NCBI GenBank assembly: GCA_934167175.1
Contig: CAKPKF010000005.1
Coordinates: 1-64,000 of the forward strand
DNA from: an uncultured Clostridia bacterium
Lineage (GTDB): Bacteria; Bacillota; Clostridia; TANB77; CAG-508
Length of the DNA: 64,000 nucleotides
Direction: 5' to 3'
Positions within the stretch are counted from its first letter, which is position 1, and every line of letters starts with the position of its first letter. Positions 1-8,625 of the stretch are shown in pieces. Below the pieces are notes generated by a model. It searched no databases. It was not told the DNA's origin and saw only the letters and a list, made by a program, of their open reading frames with translations. The translations under genes and the position numbers were made by a program.

Positions 1-1
1 A

Positions 2-160
2 ACACCAGACAACCAAGTACCAGGAGAAGATGATATAGATGATGCACCAGTGCTATTATCAATAGAAACAGGGCAAGTAAGAATTTACTATGCACTAACA
101 GGAATAATATTAATAACAATAGCTGGAGGAATAATTCTAATTAAGAAATATGTATTGTAG
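2..160 (+). CDS. C-terminal fragment of a membrane-anchored surface protein
   Basis: This is the 3' end of a gene that begins before the window; about 52 residues are visible. The fragment has an acidic stretch (GEDDIDD), then a hydrophobic segment (ALTGIILITIAGGIILI) and a short basic end (KKYVL). That is the layout of a C-terminal membrane anchor on an exported protein. No LPxTG-type sortase motif is visible just before the hydrophobic stretch, although other surface proteins in this window have similar tails. Function cannot be assigned from this fragment. Confidence 0.6.
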   Translation, partial: TPDNQVPGEDDIDDAPVLLSIETGQVRIYYALTGIILITIAGGIILIKKYVL

Positions 161-163
161 TAT

Positions 164-192
164 TTGATAGATAATCGTTTTTGTGATATAAT
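164..192 (+). promoter_or_regulatory. sigma-A type promoter
   Basis: TTGATA (164-169), a 17-base spacer, then TATAAT (187-192). It lies 25 bases upstream of the small gene starting at 217. Confidence 0.7.
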
Positions 193-216
193 TATATATT
201 ACAAGGAGGTCAAAAA

Positions 217-408
217 ATGACAAAAGTTTTAGACAAAATCAAAGATGCAATATCAAAAGATTTTAAACAATCAGTAGGTAATTTAGAGTTGTTAAAACTC
301 CCAAAAACTAGTGATAGTTTTGAAAGCTATGTAGCAACTACTGAAAAAAAAGATAAATTTTTAGTGTATGTTTATGAAAATGAAAAAATGAACATATTAA
401 AAATATAA
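217..408 (+). CDS. small hypothetical protein, 63 aa
   Basis: I do not recognise this protein. It is a 63-residue soluble-looking product rich in Lys and Asp, without a signal peptide or membrane segment. It is very likely real: it has its own promoter (164-192), a strong ribosome binding site (AAGGAGG) nine bases before the ATG, and a textbook terminator directly after the stop. It is therefore a single-gene transcript. The sequence starts MTKVLDKIKDAISKDFKQ, a likely amphipathic helix, and ends with a short beta-like segment (FLVYVYE). Confidence 0.75.
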   Translation: MTKVLDKIKDAISKDFKQSVGNLELLKLPKTSDSFESYVATTEKKDKFLVYVYENEKMNILKI

Positions 409-416
409 CATTTTTC

Positions 417-443
417 CCTTCACCATTTGGTGAAGGTTTTTTT
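417..443 (+). terminator. intrinsic terminator
   Basis: Perfect 8-bp stem CCTTCACC / GGTGAAGG with an ATTT loop followed by seven T. It ends the single-gene transcript of 217-408. Confidence 0.9.
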
Positions 444-524
444 GAATAAAAAATAATATAAATTATACATTTAGGGTATGATAAAAAGTACAAAAAAATA
501 ATAAATTTATACAGAAAAAATTTA

Positions 525-553
525 TTTACAACAAATAAATGTTATGATATAAT
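525..553 (+). promoter_or_regulatory. sigma-A type promoter
   Basis: TTTACA (525-530), 17 bases, TATAAT (548-553). It is placed to transcribe the gene starting at 588. Confidence 0.65.
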
Positions 554-587
554 TTATCTGGATTATAATAAGATAGAGGTGATGTTA

Positions 588-1508
588 ATGAACCAAATTT
601 TGCAAACAAGCCTAAATCAAGATAAAAAGGCAGACATTAAATCAATAATAAGAGTTTTTGGAATTATTGTTTTAATATTTGGAATAATAGTAGTGGGACA
701 AGGTTCATATGCAATATATAAAAATAATGCAGAAAAAAATGATGCGGAAAATAATTTACCAACAGTAAATATAGAAAGGAAAGACCAAAAGGTTGAAATA
801 AGTGTAAAACACGATAAACAAATATCAGAAATATTGTATAATTGGAATGGTGGTTCCGATAATAGAATAGCAGGGCAAGGTAGAAATGAAATAACTGAAA
901 CAATAGATTTACCAGCAGGAGATGCAGTTTTAAATCTAAAAGTAAAAGATTCAGATGGAAAACAGGTAGAGTACAAAAAAGAATATGTTACAGATTCTGA
1001 TAATCCAAAAATAAACTTTGAAGTAAACGGAAGCAATATGAAGATAACAGCCGAAAGTACAAACACAATGAAGAGTATAACATATAGCTGGAATGGCGAA
1101 GCTGAAACAACAGTTGATGTGAAAAATAGTTCAGATAATAAAATAGAAAAAGAGATTCAAATTCCAATGGGACTAAATGAATTAAAAGTAGTTGCTGTAG
1201 ATAGTAATAATGAGACAGTAACAAAAACACAAAAAATACAAGGGGTTAAGAAACCAGTGGTAACAGTTGTTCCTGATGCAGATCGTTCATACTTAATAAT
1301 AAAAGCAACAGATGATGACAATATGAAATTTGTTAGATATACTTTAAATGGAACAACATATGAAATAAATATTGAAAATATTGGTCCAACAAAGGTTATA
1401 GAATATAAACAAAAGGTACAAGAAGGATATAACAGAATTTCATTAAAAGCATCTAATATATATGATGTAGTCACAGAATTTGAAGGAGAATATACCTATA
1501 CACCATAA
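588..1508 (+). CDS. single-pass membrane protein with repeated Ig-like extracellular modules
   Basis: The protein has about 306 residues: a short cytoplasmic part, one membrane helix (VFGIIVLIFGIIVVGQGSYAIY) and then a long extracellular region. The extracellular part holds about three beta-rich repeats, each with a motif of the type W-N-G or L-N-G followed by an acidic turn (ILYNWNGG, ITYSWNGE, VRYTLNGT). These resemble bacterial Ig-like domains. ATG 588 is preferred over the in-frame GTG at 579 because GAGGTG at 575-580 then sits at normal ribosome-binding distance. It is a single-gene unit, with a promoter at 525-553 and a terminator at 1511. Its role is unknown; adhesion or envelope scaffolding would fit. 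Confidence 0.75.
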   Translation: MNQILQTSLNQDKKADIKSIIRVFGIIVLIFGIIVVGQGSYAIYKNNAEKNDAENNLPTVNIERKDQKVEISVKHDKQISEILYNWNGGSDNRIAGQGRNEITETIDLPAGDAVLNLKVKDSDGKQVEYKKEYVTDSDNPKINFEVNGSNMKITAESTNTMKSITYSWNGEAETTVDVKNSSDNKIEKEIQIPMGLNELKVVAVDSNNETVTKTQKIQGVKKPVVTVVPDADRSYLIIKATDDDNMKFVRYTLNGTTYEINIENIGPTKVIEYKQKVQEGYNRISLKASNIYDVVTEFEGEYTYTP

Positions 1509-1510
1509 GA

Positions 1511-1543
1511 AAAATTGTGTGAAGAAATTCACACAATTTTTTG
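1511..1543 (+). terminator. intrinsic terminator
   Basis: 13-bp stem AAAATTGTGTGAA / TTCACACAATTTT with a GAAA tetraloop and a T run. Confidence 0.9.
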
Positions 1544-1630
1544 TATATGGAAAAATTTTATAGTATAGAATTTTGTGTAATAATTTGGTTGAATGTAACT
1601 TAAGTACAATATGTTAGAAAGAGGGGTATA

Positions 1631-2422
1631 ATGAACGTAGACATTGTTAATATTGCATATATTTGTTCATATTTCATAATATATTCATTTATTGGATGGG
1701 GATTAGAATCAATATACAAAACCATATATGCTAAAAAAATTGTAAATAGTGGTTTTTTGCATGGCCCGTTTTGTCCAATATATGGAATAGGTGCACTCAT
1801 AATGTATATGTTTTTAGAAGAATTTAAAGAAGAACCAATAGCTTTATTTATTGTGTCAATAATAATATTATCAATATTAGAATATATAGTAGGGGTGTTA
1901 CTAGAGAAAATATTTAATACCAAGTATTGGGATTATTCTGATTCAAAATTTAATATACAAGGTAGGGTTTGCTTGTTTAATTCTATAGTTTGGGGAGTGC
2001 TAGGTGTAGTGTTTACTTATGTAATACATCCATTTATAGAAAAAGAAATGAATAATATTCCTAATAATATACTAGAATATTCAGTAACATTGATAATGTT
2101 ATATATTTTAGTGGATGCAGTAGTAACTATATTTAATGTTAAAAATATGGATGTAAAACTAAGAAAACTAAATGAATTAAGTGACAGTTTAAAAGAAAAA
2201 TTAGATGAGTTAAAATCATTGAAGGAAAATGTTGAACTAAAACCTATAAATTTACAGGAAATGCAGAAAGTTATTGATGAATTAAAATATAAACAAACGA
2301 AGATAAAAAGAAAATTATTAAGACAAACTAATAGATTAAGAAAAGCATTTCCAACTATGAAGTCAGATAAAATAACAGAATTTTTAACCCAAAAAATAGA
2401 AATAATAAAAAAAGACAAATAA
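1631..2422 (+). CDS. CmpB-like membrane protein (putative ABC-transporter permease family)
   Basis: A 263-residue protein with several membrane helices in its first 180 residues and a basic coiled-coil tail (about 180-263). The motifs SFIGWGLES, HGPFCPIYGIGA, YWDYSD and the following GRVCLFNS segment are those of the CmpB-like family (Pfam ABC_trans_CmpB), annotated as a putative ABC permease although no ATPase lies nearby. A second member lies at 34227-35063. The ribosome binding site GAGGGG precedes ATG 1631. The next gene starts 20 bases after the stop, so the REC-GGDEF and alpha-2-macroglobulin genes are probably co-transcribed with it. The transported substrate is unknown. Confidence 0.75.
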   Translation: MNVDIVNIAYICSYFIIYSFIGWGLESIYKTIYAKKIVNSGFLHGPFCPIYGIGALIMYMFLEEFKEEPIALFIVSIIILSILEYIVGVLLEKIFNTKYWDYSDSKFNIQGRVCLFNSIVWGVLGVVFTYVIHPFIEKEMNNIPNNILEYSVTLIMLYILVDAVVTIFNVKNMDVKLRKLNELSDSLKEKLDELKSLKENVELKPINLQEMQKVIDELKYKQTKIKRKLLRQTNRLRKAFPTMKSDKITEFLTQKIEIIKKDK

Positions 2423-2442
2423 TAACAAAAAGGAGTATAGAT

Positions 2443-3366
2443 ATGGTACAAGATATATATGTAATAGATGATGATGTAAATTTATTAAATAAATTAATGG
2501 AGTTGTTTAAAGAAGAAAAAGATTACAAACTAAAAAGGGTCATAACTGAAGAAATAGAAATTGCTTTAAAAAATATTCCCTCATTAATAATAATAAATGA
2601 GGATACAATAGAGAAAAATATAATTGATTTATGCTCATCTATGCGAAATAATGAAGATAATAGTATAACGCCTATAGTTGTATTATCTTCAAGAGATGAT
2701 GCTGAACACCAAATAGAAGTCTTAAAACAAGCTGTTCAATATTATATTATAAAACCATTTGATGAAAAAGTGTTGTATTATACTGTGAGAAACATAGTTA
2801 GACTAATGTACACTAATAGAAGAGTAAGTCCACTTACAGGATTACCTGGTAATGTACAAATACAAGCGGAGCTGAAAAAAAGACTATTAAATAAAGAAGA
2901 TTTTGCTGTATTGTACATAGATTTAGACAACTTCAAAGCATATAATGATTTGTACGGATTTTTAAAGGGCGATGAAATAATTAAGTTTACAGCAAGAACT
3001 ATTTTGAAAAATGTAAATAATTTAGAATGCAATGACTCTTTTGTAGGACACATAGGTGGAGACGATTTCGTAGCAGTAATACCAAAAGAAAATTATAAAA
3101 GAATATGTGAAGACATAATATCAGAATTTGATGCAGAAGTTTTAAATTATTTTAATCAGAAAGATTCAGACAGAGGATATATAGAAGTTGCAAACAGAAA
3201 AGGAATAATAGAACAGTTCCCAATTACATCTATATCAATAGGAGTAGTTATATCAGAAAAAGATAAATTTAAAAACATATTAGAAATAGGTGAAGTAGAA
3301 GCTCAAGTAAAACATAAAGCTAAAGTTATATTTGGCAGTAGCTATGTTGTAGACAAGAGAAAATAA
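2443..3366 (+). CDS. REC-GGDEF protein, probable diguanylate cyclase with a degenerate receiver
   Basis: 307 residues with two domains. Residues 1-125 form a response-regulator receiver fold (VIDDD near the N terminus, a KPF motif near 107). Residues 130-300 form a GGDEF domain with the entry motif SPLTGLPG, the metal-binding segment YIDLDNFKAYND and the active-site variant GGDDF at about 204. The receiver appears non-phosphorylatable: the position expected to hold the phospho-acceptor Asp is Asn52 (in SLIIINED). No RxxD inhibitory site is seen just before GGDDF. The likely reaction is 2 GTP to cyclic di-GMP. It sits between a CmpB-like gene and an alpha-2-macroglobulin gene with short gaps, suggesting one operon. 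Confidence 0.8.
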   Translation: MVQDIYVIDDDVNLLNKLMELFKEEKDYKLKRVITEEIEIALKNIPSLIIINEDTIEKNIIDLCSSMRNNEDNSITPIVVLSSRDDAEHQIEVLKQAVQYYIIKPFDEKVLYYTVRNIVRLMYTNRRVSPLTGLPGNVQIQAELKKRLLNKEDFAVLYIDLDNFKAYNDLYGFLKGDEIIKFTARTILKNVNNLECNDSFVGHIGGDDFVAVIPKENYKRICEDIISEFDAEVLNYFNQKDSDRGYIEVANRKGIIEQFPITSISIGVVISEKDKFKNILEIGEVEAQVKHKAKVIFGSSYVVDKRK

Positions 3367-3406
3367 AAAAGTTACTTAAGAAAAATATATAAAAGGGGAT
3401 ATCAAT

Positions 3407-6400
3407 ATGAAGAAAAAAATTGTAAGAGCTGTTTTATTACTATTTTTAGTTGTGTCAATAGTTATAGGCATAATTAACGTGTACAAGTGGATTGTTTGTG
3501 GAAAACAGATTATAAAAATAAGTACATCAGCTGAAATATATGCTAATAGTAAATTGCCAATAGTAACTACAGTTAAAGATAGGAAAACAAAAGAAATTTT
3601 AGAAAGCAAAACTAAAATTAGATTATTAAATTCAAAGGGAAAAAAAGTAAAAAAAGCAAAGGTAGAGTATGATGAAAATTCGGCTATTGTGAACATTCCG
3701 CAAGTGAAAGAAGGTAAATACTTTATTGAAACTAAAGTATCAAGTAAGTCAGGAAAAGATACTATAAAAAAAGAAATCTATATTTCAGATGCAATTTCAG
3801 AAAATGCAACAATAACTTTAGATAAAGGAATATATAAACCAGGGGATGATGTGAATTTTAGAGTGCTTTTGACTAAAAAAGAAAATGATGAACCTGTAAA
3901 AGAAGATGTGAATATAAGCATATATGATGGAAATGATAATAAAGTATATAATGAAGATGTTTCAGCATCAGATTATGGAATAGTAAGTGGAAAATTTACT
4001 TTAGCAAATGAAGTAAATAGTGGAATTTATAGGATAGTAACTAAAACTAAGAAATCAGAAACGACAAAAAAATTTAAAGTCAATCCATATATAACACCGA
4101 AATATGATATAACACTAAAATGTGATAAAGAAAACTATTTAGTTGGAGATACAGCTAAAATAGATATAAATGCCAAATATTTCTTTGGAGAACCAGTAGA
4201 GAATGCAAAATATTCTGTATATATAAATGATGAACTATATAATACAGTTAATGCAAATAGTAATGGGGATGCAACCGTAGAATATAAAATAAATGATGAA
4301 AAAACATATAATATAAAAGTCGAAGCTGTAGATTCTTCAAATTACTTTGTAGAAAAAACATCTAAATTTGTAGCAGGAAAAGATCTTTTTAAAGTAGAAT
4401 TAATGCCTGAATATGGAGAATTAATTCCAGAAAGAAAAAATAAAATTTATGTGTTTACCAAAAGTATAGATGGAAAGCCTATTAAAGCATATGTTAATAT
4501 TTCAGTTGATAAAACAACAAAGCAAATTGCTACAAATGAGCAAGGAATAGGAGAAGTTTCATTAGATATAAGTTCATCAAATAGTAGTGATGAAAGTTAT
4601 TATAAAAAAAGTAATAAAAAATATTATTATGAAGACGACCATATTGATTATAAAGATTATAAAAAAATAAATGTTACGGCAGAGGATATTAATAAAAATA
4701 AAATAGAAAAAGATGTTATACTAAATGTGACTCACAAAAATCTATTAATAGCAACAGATAAAGTAAAATACAATCAAGGTGAGGATATTAAAATAAATAT
4801 AACATCTGATGAAGGTGAAAATAAAAATATTTATATATTAAAAAATGATAAAGCAATAAAAATTATAAATACAGATTCAAATAATGTAACAATTAATTTA
4901 GATGATGTGTATGGTTTAATTGATATATGCATAACGGATAAACCAAACAATTCAATAAAATGCAAAAAGACTATATTTATAGCACCTGCAAAAAAACTAA
5001 ATATTGATATAAATACAGATAAAAAAGAATACAAACCAGGAGATAATATATCAGTATCACTCAACGTGTCAGACGAAGAAAATTCAAGTGTTGATGCAGC
5101 ATTATTAGTAAGCATGCTTGATAATTCAGTTTTAAGTTTAGCTGATAATGATTTATTAATAGATAATATAAAAATGGCATTAGGAGATATCAATTTTTCA
5201 AACGAATTAGATGCGGCAACATTATATTCTTGCTTAGTGAATGATTCTTCTGAACAGACTATAATGGCATTATTATTAAAACAAGCAGACAGAAACTTAA
5301 AAATTTCAGAAAGTGATAGTATCAACTTTGAAGAAAGAGATAGAGCAGAAATAATTTCAATAGTTGCACTAACATGTGCTGTAGTGGGAACTTGTATTTA
5401 TTTAAGTGTAAAATTTCCTAAATTTAGGAAGGTATTAAAACACATAATTAATTTTTTAGTGTTAGAATCTATATTTGTAATTTTGTTAAGTGACATAGTA
5501 GATGAGATATTTTATGCAAAGGATAGAGTTATTTCGATGATTATTCTTGCGGTGGCAGGCTTAGGAACTTATATATTATTTGGAGCTAAATGCACAGAAA
5601 AAACATTTAGGACGTCAGTATCAATAATTATATCTATTGGTATAATTATTATGTTACAAATATTGTTTGATGGATTAGGAATTTCTCTTGGAAAATTAGG
5701 AATAATAATATCTGTAATATTTTTATTAGAAATTATTATTTATAAAGTATTTGGGCGTAGAAAGAAAAATATAAATAAAATAATAAATGAAATAATATAT
5801 ATTTTAAAATATGCATTATCAGTAGCATTATCTGTTGCTTTGACGTGGATAATAAGTCGAGTTATAGATTTCTATATGTATGATACGATTGCTATATTAA
5901 TAATCATAATAGCTACATATATACTAAATTATAAATTTAATATAATAGGTAAGAAAGAGAATGTGAAAAAGCAACCAAGAGATAGAGATGATATTATATT
6001 CTATACAATAATAATATTGGCATTTATAGGTGTTATAAGCATTGGATTTTTTGTAGCAAACTCTGTAGAAAGAAGAGATGGCTATTATAATAGTTGGCTT
6101 AGTGAAAAGGTTCCAATAGATGATTCCATGTCATTTTTGCCTGAAACTAGCTCAAGCTCTGGTAGAATACCTTCTCCAAGCGATTTTTCAGGAACTATTT
6201 CAGATTCAGGAAGTGCAAGAATAAGAAATTCAGGAATAGGAAACATATTTGAAAAAGCAGATAGCTTTATTTCTGATAATAAGAGTGAAACAGTAGAAAA
6301 TGCAAAGACACAGACAAGTGATGAAACAAGCAAGGTTACAGACAATAAAATAAGAAATGTATTTTTAGAAAGTATGTGTTTTGTACCAGAATTGGTTACA

Positions 6401-8413
6401 TCAAACGGAAAAGCAGATTTAAATTTAACTTTAAGTGACAATATTACAACATGGACAATACAAACAGTAGGAAATACTAAAAATGGCAAAATAGGATATG
6501 GAATGATAAATAATGTAAAAGTGTTTAAAGAATTTTTTGCTGATTTTGAATTACCCAAAAATTTAGTAGAAACAGATAAAGTAAACATTCCTGTTACAGT
6601 ATATAATTATACAGATACAGATATAAATACTACTTTAAAAATTAAAGAAGAAGAATGGTTTAAGTTAGATAATTCAAACAATATAGCGGTAAATATTAAA
6701 CCACAATCTTCTAGTATGACATATGTTCCTATTACAATATTAAAAAATGGAGAATATAAATTTCAAATAGAAACAACAAGTGGAAGCTTAACAGATATTG
6801 TAGAAAAGGAAATTTCTATAAATCCAAATGGATATAAAATAGAAAAAGTAGTTTCTACAGGATATTTGGAAAAAGAACTTTCAGAAGATATATTGATATT
6901 AGATGATGCGGTTCCAAATACAGGCAAAGCAAAAATAAAAATATATGCAAGTCAGATGGCTCAAACTATAGAGGAAATGGAAAAAATATTTAAAATGCCA
7001 ACAGGATGTTTTGAACAAATTTCTTCAAGTCTATATCCAAACATAGTAGCATTGAAATATTTAGAAGATAATAAGATGACTAATGATGAAATAAAGAAAA
7101 AAGCTTTAGAATATATTTCAGCTGGATATCAAAAATTATTAACATATGAAGTAAAGGGAGAAGAAGGTGGATATTCATTATATGGAAATTCACCAGCAGA
7201 AACAGTATTGACTGCATATGGACTAATGGAATTGACCGACTTAAGCAAAGTATATTCAGTAGATGAGAATGTTATAAACAAAATGAATGAATTTTTATAC
7301 AAAAAACAAAATCCAAACGGAACATTTACAATAACGGGTAGCCATATTGGTGGAGCAAATTCTAGAGAAAAATTAGCATTAAATGCATATATAACATGGG
7401 CATTATCAGAAAGTAATCCAGATAATGAAAAATTATCAAAATCAGTAGAATATTTAAAAAAACAATTAGATAATGTTGATGATAATTATACATTAGCCTT
7501 AATAGCAAACACATTAGCAAATGTAAAAGATAAAACATTAAATAGGGTAATAAAAAGATTAGTAGATAATATAAAAATAGAAGGGAATAATGCTAGTATA
7601 ACATCCGAAGTTAAAGATTATTATGGTTCAAGCTCTTGTACACAAAGTATACAAACAGTAGCATTAACATCTATGGCGTTATCAAAATCAAAAAGTAATG
7701 CAAGTACAAATAAATCTTTAATAAATTACTTAGTTTCTCAAAAAGATAAATTTGGTAATTGGTATAGCACACAAGCAACAGTATTAGCATTAAAGGCAAT
7801 AAATCAATTTCAAGAAACATCCGAATTGAAAAAACAAACTATTTCAGTAAAAGTAAATTCAGATGAACAAAAAATAGAAATAGCTGATAATCCATTAGAA
7901 TTGTACGAATTAACATTTAATAATTTAAATAAAGAGAATAAATTAAATATTAACATGGAAAAAGGTAGTGCATATTACGAAGTTATAGAAGAATATTATA
8001 TGCCATATGAAAAAATAGATACAAGTAAAGATGATATAGAAATTTCAGTGAGTGCAAATAACACATTAAAAGTTAATGAAATATTAACTGCAAGCATAAA
8101 ACTTACTAATAAAGGGAAAAACAGCATTTATAATGGGATGGTAACAATAGATATACCACAAGGTTTTTCAGTATTAGAAGAAAGTTTAGGCAAGTTAAAA
8201 GCAAAAGGAATAATTGAAAAATATGAAACTTCATATAGAACAGTAAATTTATATTTAAGAGATTTTGATTTAAGTCAAATAATTGATTTAAATGTACAAT
8301 TTAGAGCTATGTATCCAGTTGAAGTAACAGGATTGTCAGTAAGAGCATATGATTATTACAATCCGGAAATAGAAGGAAAATCAATGCCAATAAAAATAAA
8401 TGTGAATAAATAA
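3407..8413 (+). CDS. alpha-2-macroglobulin family protein with thioester motif and an internal eight-helix membrane domain
   Basis: A 1668-residue surface protein. An N-terminal membrane helix (about 5-27) is followed by macroglobulin-type beta domains with the characteristic KGIYKPGDDVNFRV segment near 140. About eight hydrophobic helices follow at roughly 645-890. The A2M core (ITTWTIQTVGNTKNG, near 1020) and an alpha/alpha thioester domain with PTGCFEQ near 1198 come next; Cys and Gln of GCxEQ would form the internal thioester that captures proteases. One N-terminal helix plus eight internal helices leaves both the macroglobulin part and the thioester part outside the cell. Bacterial family members normally lack such an internal membrane block. 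Ribosome binding site AAAGGGG, ATG 3407. Likely a protease trap defending the envelope; this is inference. Confidence 0.85.
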   Translation: MKKKIVRAVLLLFLVVSIVIGIINVYKWIVCGKQIIKISTSAEIYANSKLPIVTTVKDRKTKEILESKTKIRLLNSKGKKVKKAKVEYDENSAIVNIPQVKEGKYFIETKVSSKSGKDTIKKEIYISDAISENATITLDKGIYKPGDDVNFRVLLTKKENDEPVKEDVNISIYDGNDNKVYNEDVSASDYGIVSGKFTLANEVNSGIYRIVTKTKKSETTKKFKVNPYITPKYDITLKCDKENYLVGDTAKIDINAKYFFGEPVENAKYSVYINDELYNTVNANSNGDATVEYKINDEKTYNIKVEAVDSSNYFVEKTSKFVAGKDLFKVELMPEYGELIPERKNKIYVFTKSIDGKPIKAYVNISVDKTTKQIATNEQGIGEVSLDISSSNSSDESYYKKSNKKYYYEDDHIDYKDYKKINVTAEDINKNKIEKDVILNVTHKNLLIATDKVKYNQGEDIKINITSDEGENKNIYILKNDKAIKIINTDSNNVTINLDDVYGLIDICITDKPNNSIKCKKTIFIAPAKKLNIDINTDKKEYKPGDNISVSLNVSDEENSSVDAALLVSMLDNSVLSLADNDLLIDNIKMALGDINFSNELDAATLYSCLVNDSSEQTIMALLLKQADRNLKISESDSINFEERDRAEIISIVALTCAVVGTCIYLSVKFPKFRKVLKHIINFLVLESIFVILLSDIVDEIFYAKDRVISMIILAVAGLGTYILFGAKCTEKTFRTSVSIIISIGIIIMLQILFDGLGISLGKLGIIISVIFLLEIIIYKVFGRRKKNINKIINEIIYILKYALSVALSVALTWIISRVIDFYMYDTIAILIIIIATYILNYKFNIIGKKENVKKQPRDRDDIIFYTIIILAFIGVISIGFFVANSVERRDGYYNSWLSEKVPIDDSMSFLPETSSSSGRIPSPSDFSGTISDSGSARIRNSGIGNIFEKADSFISDNKSETVENAKTQTSDETSKVTDNKIRNVFLESMCFVPELVTSNGKADLNLTLSDNITTWTIQTVGNTKNGKIGYGMINNVKVFKEFFADFELPKNLVETDKVNIPVTVYNYTDTDINTTLKIKEEEWFKLDNSNNIAVNIKPQSSSMTYVPITILKNGEYKFQIETTSGSLTDIVEKEISINPNGYKIEKVVSTGYLEKELSEDILILDDAVPNTGKAKIKIYASQMAQTIEEMEKIFKMPTGCFEQISSSLYPNIVALKYLEDNKMTNDEIKKKALEYISAGYQKLLTYEVKGEEGGYSLYGNSPAETVLTAYGLMELTDLSKVYSVDENVINKMNEFLYKKQNPNGTFTITGSHIGGANSREKLALNAYITWALSESNPDNEKLSKSVEYLKKQLDNVDDNYTLALIANTLANVKDKTLNRVIKRLVDNIKIEGNNASITSEVKDYYGSSSCTQSIQTVALTSMALSKSKSNASTNKSLINYLVSQKDKFGNWYSTQATVLALKAINQFQETSELKKQTISVKVNSDEQKIEIADNPLELYELTFNNLNKENKLNINMEKGSAYYEVIEEYYMPYEKIDTSKDDIEISVSANNTLKVNEILTASIKLTNKGKNSIYNGMVTIDIPQGFSVLEESLGKLKAKGIIEKYETSYRTVNLYLRDFDLSQIIDLNVQFRAMYPVEVTGLSVRAYDYYNPEIEGKSMPIKINVNK

Positions 8414-8462
8414 TAGTATAAATTCCAAAACACCACATATATATTTATGAGGTGTTTTGAAT
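8408..8462 (+). terminator. terminator-like hairpin, copy 1 of a duplicated segment
   Basis: AAAACACC ... GGTGTTTT hairpin directly after the alpha-2-macroglobulin gene. The same 55-base segment recurs with a few changes at 10622-10678. A second inverted repeat, CTAATACT / AGTATTAG, lies at 8486-8509. The rest of the gap up to 8626 shows nothing I can name. Confidence 0.75.
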
Positions 8463-8625
8463 TTATATATGGGAAAAATTTATTTCTAATACTATTTTCA
8501 GAGTATTAGTTAATTTCCTGGAAACCATAATTTCATCACCGCTTATAAATTTTATTTATTTTTTCTTTGAAAATATAAATGAAATGATATTGGACAAAGG
8601 TAAATAAATGGAAAGGATGGTATTC

